Source of the DNA: Pseudomonadota bacterium
Lineage (GTDB): Bacteria; Pseudomonadota; Alphaproteobacteria; Rhodobacterales; Rhodobacteraceae
Assembly: GCA_022573605.1 (NCBI GenBank)
Contig: JACZTQ010000003.1
Location: 1-30,969, forward strand
Reading direction: 5' to 3'
DNA length: 30,969 nucleotides
Positions 22,951 to 30,969 of the stretch are shown here, one piece after another. The translations under genes were made by a program, and so were the position numbers. Position 1 is the first letter of the stretch, and each line of letters opens with the position of its first letter. The notes under the pieces were generated by a model. The model did no database searches. It was not told the DNA's origin and was given only the letters and a program-made list of their open reading frames with translations.

Positions 22951-23792
22951 CGCTTGCAGCGGGAATCGATGTCGGCACCGGCGTCGTCAAGGCGGTTGTC
23001 TTCAGAGTCGGGGACGGCGAGGAGGACTGGCTGTCACGCGCGACCCTGCGCATCCGTCAGCGCGACCCAATGGCGCTGGCGCGCGAAGCCTTCGATCAGA
23101 CGCTGGAGGAGGCCGGTGTGGCCGAGGCCGACATCGACTATGTGGCGACCACCGGCGAGGGGGAGGCGATTCCGTTCCACACCGGCCACTTCTATTCGAT
23201 GACCAGCCATGCCCGCGGCGCGCGGTATCTGAACCCGGATTGCCGCGCCATCCTGGATTGCGGCGCCCTGCACGGCCGGGCCATTATCACCGACGATCCC
23301 GGCCGGGTGACGAAATACAAGATGACCAGCCAGTGCGCCTCCGGTTCGGGCCAGTTCCTGGAAAACATCGCCCGCTATCTGGGCATTGCCCAGGACGAGA
23401 TCGGCAAGCTGTCGGTGAGCGCCGACGACCCCGAGGTGGTGTCCAGCATCTGTGCGGTTCTGGCCGAGACCGACGTCATCAACATGGTGTCGCGCGGCAT
23501 TTCTTCGCCGAATATCCTCAAGGGCATCCATCTGTCGATGGCGATCCGTCTGGCCCGTCTGCTCAAGGCCATCGGGGTCACCGACGAACTGATCATGATG
23601 ACCGGCGGCCTGGCGCGGGACGAGGGGCTGCTCGCGGCCATGCGCGAGTCGCTGGCGAAGATGCGGGGCGTGGAAGGTGAGATTACCAGCCACCCGGATT
23701 CGATCTATGCCGGAGCCATCGGCGCCGCCCTGTGGGGCGCGTTCAGATCCGAGAAACTGGCCGCCAGCGGAACGCTCCTCAGGGCTTCGTGA
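22947..23792 (+). CDS. bcrD: Benzoyl-CoA reductase, subunit D (ATPase/electron activation)
   Basis: BcrD is the second, shorter ASKHA subunit of the activator (281 residues). It has AGIDVGTGVVKAVVF (5-19), cluster cysteines C130 in SQCASGSGQFLENIARYLG and C169 in SSICAVLAETDVINM, and the ATP-closing MMTGGLARDEG. Where BcrA has DIGGQD, BcrD has DCGALHG (104-110), so the two half-sites are not alike. It overlaps bcrA by ATGA, and fdx follows 21 bp later. The length is typical of BcrD/BadG. Confidence 0.95.
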   Translation: MTLAAGIDVGTGVVKAVVFRVGDGEEDWLSRATLRIRQRDPMALAREAFDQTLEEAGVAEADIDYVATTGEGEAIPFHTGHFYSMTSHARGARYLNPDCRAILDCGALHGRAIITDDPGRVTKYKMTSQCASGSGQFLENIARYLGIAQDEIGKLSVSADDPEVVSSICAVLAETDVINMVSRGISSPNILKGIHLSMAIRLARLLKAIGVTDELIMMTGGLARDEGLLAAMRESLAKMRGVEGEITSHPDSIYAGAIGAALWGAFRSEKLAASGTLLRAS

Positions 23793-23813
23793 AAAACAAG
23801 GACGAGCAACACA

Positions 23814-24056
23814 ATGGCGCTGATGATCGTCGATCCCTGCACCGCCTGCGATGCCTGCGAGCCGGTTTGCCCGAACGAGGCGATCACGGCGGGCGATCCA
23901 TTCTACATCATCGACCCGATGAAATGCACCGAATGCGTCGGCGCCGAGGACGAACCCCAGTGCAAGCTGGTTTGCCCCGAGGCCTGCATCGTGGACAATC
24001 CGGATTGGGAAGAAACCGAGGAGGAATTGCAGGCCAAGTTTGAGGCGTTGAATTAG
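23814..24056 (+). CDS. fdx: 2[4Fe-4S] ferredoxin, electron donor to benzoyl-CoA reductase
   Basis: The 80-residue ferredoxin binds two 4Fe-4S clusters. The first motif is CTACDACEPVCP. The second has a longer loop, CTECVGAEDEPQCKLVCP, giving C-x2-C-x8-C-x3-C-P, followed by an acidic C-terminal helix. This is the Chromatium (Allochromatium) type used by Thauera benzoyl-CoA reductase. Its place at the end of the bcr operon and the presence of korAB make it the probable carrier from KorAB to BcrAD. A ribosome-like AAGGA lies at a rather long 11 bases before ATG 23814. Confidence 0.95.
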   Translation: MALMIVDPCTACDACEPVCPNEAITAGDPFYIIDPMKCTECVGAEDEPQCKLVCPEACIVDNPDWEETEEELQAKFEALN

Positions 24057-24060
24057 GGCG

Positions 24061-24076
24061 CCATCCGATCGGATGG
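24061..24076. repeat. Perfect 16-base palindrome after fdx
   Basis: CCATCCGATCGGATGG lies four bases after the fdx stop. It is fully self-complementary. It could form a small hairpin in the 3' end of the bcr transcript, or be a protein site. It precedes the stronger terminator hairpin. Confidence 0.6.
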
Positions 24077-24095
24077 AATCGCTCTCCACCGGGTC

Positions 24096-24129
24096 ATCGC
24101 CGGGCTTGACCCGGCGATCCAGTTTTTTA
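24096..24129 (+). terminator. Intrinsic terminator of the had-bcr-fdx operon
   Basis: ATCGCCGGG (24096-24104) and CCCGGCGAT (24110-24118) form a perfect nine-base stem with loop CTTGA. CCAG and then TTTTTT follow at 24119-24128. This is a strong rho-independent terminator on the plus strand. Confidence 0.85.
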
Positions 24130-24145
24130 TTCAATGTGTTAAGGG

Positions 24146-24192
24146 CTGGATGCCCCGGTCAAGCCGGGGCATGACATGGGTTGGGGTCGGCG
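24146..24192 (-). repeat. Dispersed hairpin repeat, copy 2 (3' of hcrB)
   Basis: The segment begins CTGGATGCCCCGG and ends GGGGTCGGCGC. TGCCCCGG (24151-24158) pairs with CCGGGGCA (24164-24171) around TCAAG. Together with the preceding terminator hairpin it resembles the paired palindromic repeats (GTCATC..CCGG.. and ..CCGG..ATGAC) that I recall as scattered in alphaproteobacterial genomes. On the minus strand it sits 14 bp after the hcrB stop and may end that transcript. Confidence 0.7.
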
Positions 24193-24205
24193 CGATCCGT
24201 TGTTA

Positions 24206-25180
24206 TCAACCATCGACCAGCTCTTTCGCCAGTCTCGCCGCCAGGGCGGCAACCGCAAGCCTGCGGTAATGCGCCCCCGTTGTCGTTGTGCGTTGTGGTG
24301 AAACGGCCTTCTGCACCAGCTTGTTGAGGGCGCCGAAGTAGGCATCCGGGTCGTCCCCGTCGGCCAAAGGGGCGGGACCGTCCAGAAGAAGCGGACAGGA
24401 ATTGGTGCCGGTGACGGCGATCCTGAAGGACCTGGCCGACGGGCTCCCCCGTTCGCAGGCAATGGCGACACCGGCAAGCGGAAAGTCGATGGCGCCGCGA
24501 ATCCGGACCTTGGCATAACCGGACTTCGCCTTGCTGGGCGCGATGTGAATGGCGGTGATGATCTCGCAGGCCGCGAGCGTCAGGTGGTCGGCGCCGTCTT
24601 CGCGGTAGAGGTCGGGCAGGGCGATGCGCCGGATGCCGTTGGGTCCGGCGATCTCGATCTTGGCGCCGAACACCATCAGCGCCGGGGCAAGATCACCGCA
24701 GAAAGCGGCCCGGCAGCGGTTTCCGGTTGGCGCGACATGGCAGGTCTCGCCTCGGTATTTCAGGCAGAAATCATTGGCTTTCCGCCACCAGTGGCTCTGG
24801 TTGTAATAGAGACAGCGGGTCTCGAGACAGAGATTGCCGCCCACCGTCGCCACCGCGCGGTGTCCCGGCCCGGCGACGGCCAGGGCGGCCTGCCGGATCG
24901 CGGTATAAGACTCTGAAACGGCCTCGCTTTCAGCCAGATCGCGAAGGGTTACGCCGGCCCCGATATGCAGCCCCGCGGCGTCGGCCTCGAGGCGTTTCAT
25001 CGCTACGACGGCGCCGAGATCGACCAGGGTTTCCAGTTCGACCAGCCCGTGGCGCATGTTGACGATCAGATCGGTGCCGCCGGCGCACAGCCGCGCCGAA
25101 GGAGAGGTTTGCAGCGCCGCGACCGCCTCTTCGACCGATTGCGGCCGGAGCAGATCGAAATCGGGCAAGGCGTTGCTCAT
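24206..25180 (-). CDS. hcrB: 4-hydroxybenzoyl-CoA reductase, FAD/4Fe-4S subunit (beta)
   Basis: HcrB (HbaD in Rhodopseudomonas naming) is the flavin subunit of the molybdenum enzyme that removes the hydroxyl of 4-hydroxybenzoyl-CoA. The 324-residue chain has the FAD motifs LCAGGTDLIVNMRHG (31-45) and ATVGGNLCLETRC (111-123), then a cysteine-rich insert with C123, C139, C147 and C156 (spacing C-x15-C-x7-C-x8-C). In this family that loop holds an extra 4Fe-4S cluster absent from ordinary xanthine oxidase relatives, so the specific assignment is strong. It overlaps hcrA by ATGA and is last in the operon. Confidence 0.93.
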   Translation of the reverse strand: MSNALPDFDLLRPQSVEEAVAALQTSPSARLCAGGTDLIVNMRHGLVELETLVDLGAVVAMKRLEADAAGLHIGAGVTLRDLAESEAVSESYTAIRQAALAVAGPGHRAVATVGGNLCLETRCLYYNQSHWWRKANDFCLKYRGETCHVAPTGNRCRAAFCGDLAPALMVFGAKIEIAGPNGIRRIALPDLYREDGADHLTLAACEIITAIHIAPSKAKSGYAKVRIRGAIDFPLAGVAIACERGSPSARSFRIAVTGTNSCPLLLDGPAPLADGDDPDAYFGALNKLVQKAVSPQRTTTTGAHYRRLAVAALAARLAKELVDG

Positions 25181-27495
25181 GACGCCGCCTTGCGGCGCGC
25201 GGCGCGGCGCGCCTTTATCAGGGCGTCCAGCACCCGGTCCGGGGTCAGCGGGAGAAAGTCGGCCTCGAGGCCGATGGCGTCGGCGACGGCGTTGACCAGG
25301 GCCGGAGGAAACCCGGACAAGGCGCCTTCCCCTGCCTCCTTGGCGCCGAATGGACCAAGCGGATCGATGCTTTCGACGATCTGAACCTCGATCTCGGGGG
25401 ATTCGACGATGGTCGGCACCCGGTAATCGAGCAGATTGGCGTGGATCGCCAAGCCCTCGGTATAGCGGGTCTCCTCGCACAGGGCCTGCCCCATGCCCAT
25501 CCAGACCGATCCCTCGATCTGTCCCTCGACCGCCAGCGGGTTGATGGCAAAGCCGCAGTCGAGCGCGGCCCAGACTTTTTCGACCGTGATCCGCCCGGTC
25601 TCCACGTCGACCGCCACCTCGACGACCTGGGCGGCGTAGCTGAACCCCATGGTCGAGCCGACCGCCCCGCCGCGATGCTTGCCGCCTTGGGCTTCGGGCG
25701 GGCAGGTGAAGGTGCCCTTGACGGTGATGGTGCCTTCCTCGGCCAGGGCGGCAAGGGCGACATCGTGAAACGGCAAGGCGGATTGCGAACCGCCGGGCAC
25801 GAAGAAAGTCTCGCCTGCGCATTCGATATCGTCCGGATTCGCATCGAGTTTTTTGGCCGCGGCAGCGACCAGCTTGGCGCGCAATGCCCGTGCCGCTTCG
25901 ATCGCGGCATTGCCGACCATGAAGGTGACCCGCGAGGAATAGGAGCCGTTGTCCTTGGGGGTGATGGCGCTGTCGTTGGTCACGACTCGGATGCGGCCCA
26001 GATCGATCCCGAGGATCTCGGCCGCCGCAAGCGCCACCATCGTGGTCGATCCCTGACCGATATCCGAGGCCCCGGTCAGCACCGTGACGGCGCCGTCGAA
26101 ATCGAGTTTCATGGCCACCACCGCATGGGGCTCGCCGGTCCAGTGAACCGGTTTGGCGGCGCCGCTGACATAATGCGAGCAGGCCATGCCGAGACCGCGC
26201 CCGGCTTCCATCCTGCCGGCGCGTTGGCGCCAATCGCTTGCCGCTTCGACCTTGTCGAGGCATTCCGGCAGGCCGTAGGAATTCACCAGCAGACCGTTGG
26301 CGGTGGTGGTCGGGGCGCCGAGAAAGTTGACCCGGCGGACCGCGAACGGGTCGAGCCCGAGCGCCCGCGCCATCCGGTCCAGCAGGCATTCGAAGGCATG
26401 GCGCACGTCGACCGTGCCGTGGCCGCGCATGGCGCCGCAGGGCGGGTGATTGGTGTAGACCCGGTAGCCGTCATATTTGACCGCCGGGGTGTGGTAGAGG
26501 CCGTGCAGCAGGGCGCCGGCGTAGAGGATCGTCACCAGGCCGTAGCCGGCATAGGCGCCGCCGCTCATCACCACCTGGCATTGCACGGCGGTGATCCGGC
26601 CGTCTTTCGCCAGGCCGATCTTGAGCGAGACCTCGGTGTCGGGGCGGCCGCGATGGGTGAGGAAGCTTTCCTCGCGGCTCAGGCGCAGCATCACCCTGGC
26701 GCCCGCCTTGCGCGCCAGCAGCGCGGCGATGATCTCGAAATTCAGGGTCTCGGTGCGGGCGCCGAAGCCGCCGCCGACAAACGGCGTCAGCACCCGGATG
26801 CGCGAGGTGTCCAGGTCCAGGCAGCGGGCCAGGGTCAGGTGAAGGTAGAATGGCACCTGGGAGACCGAATGCAGGGTCAGGCGGTCGCGGCTCACATCGT
26901 ATTCCGCCAGAGCCGCGTGCGGCTCCATCTGCGCGTGGTTGACCTCGGCGCATTTGAAGGTCGCTTCGCGCACCAGGGCGGCCGCGGCGAAGCCGGCCGC
27001 GGGGTCGCCGAATTCATCGTGCACTTCGCGCTCGATATTGCCGGGTTTGTCGTCGTGCAGCAGTTCGGCGCCGGCGGCGCGCGATTGTTCCGGGGTATAG
27101 CTGGCCGCAAGCTCCTCGATCTCCAGTTCGATCAGCTCCAGCGCCTGTTCGGCGGTGCGGGCATCGCGCGCCGCCACGGCGGCAACGGGCTCGCCGCGAT
27201 AGCGCACCTTGCCGCGCGCCAGCGGGTATTCGTTCATGGCGATGGGGATGACGCCGTAGCTGTGCGGACAATCGGCACCGGTGACGACGGCCAGAACGCC
27301 TTCGAGGGCGGCGGCCCTGGCGGTGTCGATCCGGACGATCCGGCCGTGGCTGACCGGGGAGCGCAGAATCCGCCCCACGAGGCAGTCCGGGGTCTCCATG
27401 TCGGCGGTATAGACGGCCCTGCCGGTCACTTTTTCGATGCCGTCGATCAGGGCGACGGACCGGCCGGCGGCGTGGCCCTTCAGCGGTTCCCTCAT
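25177..27495 (-). CDS. hcrA: 4-hydroxybenzoyl-CoA reductase, molybdenum subunit (alpha)
   Basis: HcrA (HbaC in Rhodopseudomonas naming) binds the molybdenum cofactor and removes the para hydroxyl, giving benzoyl-CoA. The 772-residue protein is of the xanthine oxidase family. An a/b hammerhead domain leads to KVRYRGEPVAAVAA. The Mo-binding domain follows, with TPFVGGGFGARTE (237-249), MRGHGTVDVRHAFE and ASDIGQGSTTM. The catalytic glutamate is in GAKEAGEG (E723 by my count). Length and motifs are complete. Start ATG 27495 overlaps the hcrC stop, and the end overlaps hcrB, so all three subunits are coupled. Confidence 0.93.
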   Translation of the reverse strand: MREPLKGHAAGRSVALIDGIEKVTGRAVYTADMETPDCLVGRILRSPVSHGRIVRIDTARAAALEGVLAVVTGADCPHSYGVIPIAMNEYPLARGKVRYRGEPVAAVAARDARTAEQALELIELEIEELAASYTPEQSRAAGAELLHDDKPGNIEREVHDEFGDPAAGFAAAALVREATFKCAEVNHAQMEPHAALAEYDVSRDRLTLHSVSQVPFYLHLTLARCLDLDTSRIRVLTPFVGGGFGARTETLNFEIIAALLARKAGARVMLRLSREESFLTHRGRPDTEVSLKIGLAKDGRITAVQCQVVMSGGAYAGYGLVTILYAGALLHGLYHTPAVKYDGYRVYTNHPPCGAMRGHGTVDVRHAFECLLDRMARALGLDPFAVRRVNFLGAPTTTANGLLVNSYGLPECLDKVEAASDWRQRAGRMEAGRGLGMACSHYVSGAAKPVHWTGEPHAVVAMKLDFDGAVTVLTGASDIGQGSTTMVALAAAEILGIDLGRIRVVTNDSAITPKDNGSYSSRVTFMVGNAAIEAARALRAKLVAAAAKKLDANPDDIECAGETFFVPGGSQSALPFHDVALAALAEEGTITVKGTFTCPPEAQGGKHRGGAVGSTMGFSYAAQVVEVAVDVETGRITVEKVWAALDCGFAINPLAVEGQIEGSVWMGMGQALCEETRYTEGLAIHANLLDYRVPTIVESPEIEVQIVESIDPLGPFGAKEAGEGALSGFPPALVNAVADAIGLEADFLPLTPDRVLDALIKARRAARRKAAS

Positions 27496-27959
27496 GGCGA
27501 AGCCGCGGCCGCGGCGCGGACCGATCCGATGATTTTCACGTAGCCGGTGCAGCGGCAAAGGTTGCCGCCGAGCGCCGCCCGGATCGCGTCGTCGTCCGGG
27601 TCGGGTGTGCGGCGCAACAGCGCTTCGGCGGCCATGATCATGCCGGGGGTGCAGAACCCGCACTGGGCGCCGAGATTTTCGTGGAAGGCGCGCTGCAACG
27701 GCGACAGGCGGCCATTCCTGGCCTGACCTTCGATGGTTTCGATTGCCGAGCCGTCGCACAGGGAGGCAAAAGTGATGCACGAGGGCCGCGCCCGCCCATC
27801 CACCAGAACCGTGCAGGCGCCGCATTCGCCCCCGTCGCAGCCCCGCTTGACCCCGGTCAACCGTCTGATTTCCCGCAGATAATCGATCAGCAGCATATTG
27901 TCGTCGACGGCATCCTCGAATTGCTGGCCATTGACGACGAGGCTGACAATCCGCTTCAT
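27492..27959 (-). CDS. hcrC: 4-hydroxybenzoyl-CoA reductase, 2x[2Fe-2S] subunit (gamma)
   Basis: HcrC (HbaB in Rhodopseudomonas naming) is the small iron-sulfur subunit, 155 residues. The plant-ferredoxin-like cluster has C41, C46, C49 and C61 (CDGGECGACT...SC). The helical-domain cluster has C100, C103, C135 and C137 (CGFCTPGM and NLCRCTGY). It is the first gene of the hcrCAB operon and faces badL across a 187-bp control region. A purine-rich GGAG is seven bases before ATG 27959 on the minus strand. Confidence 0.94.
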   Translation of the reverse strand: MKRIVSLVVNGQQFEDAVDDNMLLIDYLREIRRLTGVKRGCDGGECGACTVLVDGRARPSCITFASLCDGSAIETIEGQARNGRLSPLQRAFHENLGAQCGFCTPGMIMAAEALLRRTPDPDDDAIRAALGGNLCRCTGYVKIIGSVRAAAAASP

Positions 27960-28146
27960 GGTTCACTCCATTTCCGTGCCGGACTTCCGCAAATGCCGAT
28001 TAAAGTACCATTATACCTGTTTGCGCGATATGGTATAGTGCCGGGGCATGGTTTTGGCTTTCGGGCGGCAGTGTCCGAGGTGGTGGTGTAAAATCGCCGG
28101 GCGACGCCGGTGCGCAGTCACGGCCGATGGAACCGGGGGGAGTGAA
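27960..28146. promoter_or_regulatory. Divergent control region hcrC / badL-like gene
   Basis: On the minus strand the motif AGGTAT-AAT-GGTACT (28018-28004) contains a perfect -10 box TATAAT that would serve hcrC. On the plus strand TATAGT (28034-28039) is a -10 candidate for the GNAT gene. An inverted repeat TATACC-N14-GGTATA (28012-28037) joins the two. No good -35 box is seen for either, which suggests that an activator is needed. The AGGTAT-N3-GGTACT motif is shared with the korA/had region. Confidence 0.65.
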
Positions 28147-28644
28147 ATGGGCGAAACTGAACACGCATCGGGCTCCCGGCTGAAGAGCGGGATCGATATC
28201 CGCCGGGTCCGGGAGGCCGATCTCGATCATATCGTCGGGCTCGACGAGCGCGTCACCGAACTGGCCAAACCGGACTACTGGCGCGACATCTTTGAGCGCT
28301 ACGCCACCCGGCGGGTGCACGAGCGGTTCTTCCTGGTCGCCGAGGCCAGCGGTGATACGCCGGAGTTCAAGGTGCTGGGCTACATCGTCGGCGAGGTCCG
28401 GGGATGGGAATTCGGCTCGGAGCCCTGCGGTTGGGTGTTTGCCTTCGCGGTCGAGCCGGGGACCCGTCTGCAAGGCATCGGCGAGCAGTTGTTCGAGGCG
28501 ATATCGACCGAGTTCAGATCGGCCGGAATGAAAATCATGCGCACCATGGTGCCGCGGCAGAACCAGCTCCATATGGCGTTCTTTCGCAGTGAAGGCATGG
28601 TCGCCGGCCCTTATATCCAGCTTGAAATGGAACTGGACTGGTGA
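28147..28644 (+). CDS. GNAT-family N-acetyltransferase, BadL-like
   Basis: The 165-residue protein has a GNAT fold. It has an N-terminal IDIRRVREADLDHIVGLDE, a beta strand FFLVAEASG, GYIVGEV and the acetyl-CoA loop VEPGTRLQGIGEQLFEAI (102-119) with its R/Q-x-x-G-x-G/A form. A late RQNQLHMAFFRSEGM follows. In Rhodopseudomonas palustris the GNAT enzyme BadL acetylates aminobenzoates, and the products release the Rrf2 repressor BadM. The adjacent Rrf2 gene and aromatic cluster point to the same role here, by inference. Start ATG 28147 has GGGGGAG upstream; an earlier ATG at 28048 would place a basic, unconserved-looking stretch in front. Confidence 0.82.
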   Translation: MGETEHASGSRLKSGIDIRRVREADLDHIVGLDERVTELAKPDYWRDIFERYATRRVHERFFLVAEASGDTPEFKVLGYIVGEVRGWEFGSEPCGWVFAFAVEPGTRLQGIGEQLFEAISTEFRSAGMKIMRTMVPRQNQLHMAFFRSEGMVAGPYIQLEMELDW

Positions 28645-28690
28645 GCCGATCCGGCCCTCCGGTTCCCGTGGCAGAAAAGGTGGTTCGAAA

Positions 28691-29131
28691 GTGCAGAAAT
28701 CTAGTCGCCTGGCGATCTACGCCCTGATCGAACTGGCCTCCGATCCGAAGCGGCAGGTGTCGGTCTCCGAGATCGGTGAAAAATACCGCGTCTCCGCGCA
28801 CCACCTGGCCAAGGTCATGCACACGCTGGGCCGGGCCGGACTTGTCAGCTCGATCCGCGGGGTCGGGGGCGGCTACTGTTTCAGCGGCAATGCGCGGCGC
28901 ACCACCCTGCTGGATGTCATCGGCCTGTTCGAAGACACCTCGGGGGAGTGCAAACTGGCCGACGTAGCGCAGGCCACGCCGGTGGAGTGGGCGCTCTTTG
29001 ACGTCATGTGCGAGATCGACGACATCGAGAAGGCGACGCTCGGCGCGATCACCATCTCGACCATGCTCAAACAGATCGCGCGGCGCGAGAAATCGGCGGC
29101 CGAGCCAACCGCAAGGTCTGCTCGGGGATGA
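28691..29131 (+). CDS. Rrf2-family transcriptional regulator, BadM-like
   Basis: The 146-residue protein starts at GTG 28691 and opens with the Rrf2 winged helix: SSRLAIYALIELASDP, VSVSEIGEKYRVSAHHLAKVMHTLGRAGLVSSIRG (recognition helix about 35-47) and GVGGGYCF in the wing. BadM of R. palustris is an Rrf2 repressor of a benzoyl-CoA reductase operon. The present gene is 46 bp after the GNAT gene, as expected for a BadL/BadM pair. Iron-sulfur Rrf2 proteins carry three cysteines spaced about C-x5-C-x5-C. Here only C87 (SGECKLAD) remains in place, with C107 far away and C63 in the wing, so a normal cluster is unlikely. Target operators are inferred. Confidence 0.85.
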   Translation: MQKSSRLAIYALIELASDPKRQVSVSEIGEKYRVSAHHLAKVMHTLGRAGLVSSIRGVGGGYCFSGNARRTTLLDVIGLFEDTSGECKLADVAQATPVEWALFDVMCEIDDIEKATLGAITISTMLKQIARREKSAAEPTARSARG

Positions 29132-29177
29132 TGGCGCCGCTGGATCAGCCGGCCGGCGCTGCCCGGCCTTTCGACTG

Positions 29178-29198
29178 GAGAATGTTCATGGCATTCTC
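29178..29198. repeat. Inverted repeat upstream of the aryl-CoA ligase gene
   Basis: GAGAATG (29178-29184) and CATTCTC (29192-29198) are perfect complements seven bases apart, followed by ATTTTG. It lies 46 bp after the Rrf2 stop. It could be a weak terminator of the GNAT-Rrf2 transcript or an operator for the following gene. Confidence 0.5.
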
Positions 29199-29202
29199 AT
29201 TT

Positions 29203-29278
29203 TGCGTATCGGCCACCCAGAGGTATGACAGCACCGTAATACGTCTGTGAAAAAGACCACGGCAAGGGAGAGACGCTT
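29203..29278 (+). promoter_or_regulatory. Possible promoter and leader of the aryl-CoA ligase gene
   Basis: TTGCGT (29203-29208) and TATGAC (near 29224-29229) are about 16 bases apart. The -10 candidate is inside AGGTATGACAGCACC (29221-29235), which matches the first half of the AGGTAT-N3-GGTACT motif and only part of the second. The ribosome site is GGGAG, eight bases before the ATG. Confidence 0.35.
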
Positions 29279-30814
<1,536 letters not shown>

Positions 30815-30876
30815 TGCCGGGTTGCGGCGCCCGACAGATGGCCCGGCCGGGCGGGAACGGGGTGTGAAAAAGAGGA

Positions 30877-30892
30877 ATTTCACGCGTGAAAT
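30877..30892. promoter_or_regulatory. Perfect 16-base palindrome, likely operator
   Basis: ATTTCACGCGTGAAAT is fully self-complementary and stands 63 bp after the ligase gene. The composition shifts to AT-rich here, and an ATG at 30941 (MVNETLMPK, cut by the window end) could start the next gene. The palindrome would then lie in its promoter region. The regulator is unknown. Confidence 0.5.
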
Positions 30893-30969
30893 GGGGGTCA
30901 AGTCGTTGAATTTGAAGGAAATACGAAAAATAGGGTCGTTATGGTTAATGAGACTCTAATGCCAAAACC

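Noticed and set aside
25441..27543. 700-codon plus-strand frame opposite hcrA
   Set aside because: Mirror of the hcrA coding strand; the minus-strand protein has full family motifs.
28048..28146. Upstream ATG start for the GNAT gene
   Set aside because: The added 33 residues are basic and Trp/Cys-rich with no family look, the start is only about nine bases after the -10 candidate TATAGT (28034-28039), and ATG 28147 has a good ribosome site.

Overview
The window is GC-rich DNA from an alphaproteobacterium. The first 13 kb is a housekeeping region. It starts inside rnpA and continues with yidD, yidC, the GTPase yihA and argB, a gene order common in alphaproteobacteria, then a 4Fe-4S protein and a SixA-like phosphatase. 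A minus-strand general L-amino-acid ABC transporter operon (aapJQMP) follows, then a cystathionine beta-lyase (plus strand), an acylphosphatase (minus strand) and a tRNA-Ser(GCU). I cannot name the genus. The catabolic half suggests a facultative anaerobe able to use aromatic acids, such as a denitrifier or phototroph.

From about 13.4 kb to 30.8 kb nearly every gene belongs to anaerobic aromatic degradation through benzoyl-CoA. Divergent from one control region at about 16.0-16.17 kb are korAB (2-oxoacid:ferredoxin oxidoreductase, minus) and had-oah-dch-bcrCBAD-fdx (plus). The plus operon encodes the ATP-dependent class I benzoyl-CoA reductase, its ferredoxin and the three following ring-modification and ring-cleavage enzymes. 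Convergent with it is a minus-strand operon for the three-subunit molybdenum enzyme 4-hydroxybenzoyl-CoA reductase (hcrC-hcrA-hcrB). Divergent from that is a plus-strand set: a GNAT acetyltransferase (BadL-like), an Rrf2 regulator (BadM-like) and an aryl-CoA ligase (benzoate-CoA ligase type).

The expected flow is as follows. The ligase makes benzoyl-CoA or 4-hydroxybenzoyl-CoA. The Mo enzyme removes the para hydroxyl. KorAB reduces ferredoxin and BcrABCD uses it with ATP to dearomatise benzoyl-CoA. Dch hydrates the diene, Had oxidises the alcohol and Oah opens the ring to 3-hydroxypimelyl-CoA. The enzyme set is of the Thauera/Magnetospirillum kind, whereas the GNAT-Rrf2 pair recalls the Rhodopseudomonas BadL/BadM control circuit.

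Points beyond plain annotation: a 12-base identical motif (AGGTAT-N3-GGTACT) in both divergent control regions of the catabolic cluster; an 11-bp tandem repeat after yidD; two very small likely genes (26 aa membrane peptide, 21 aa leader before acyP); an AapQ permease with an extra C-terminal membrane domain; a dispersed hairpin repeat closing both minus-strand catabolic operons; and the tRNA-Ser at the left border of the cluster.
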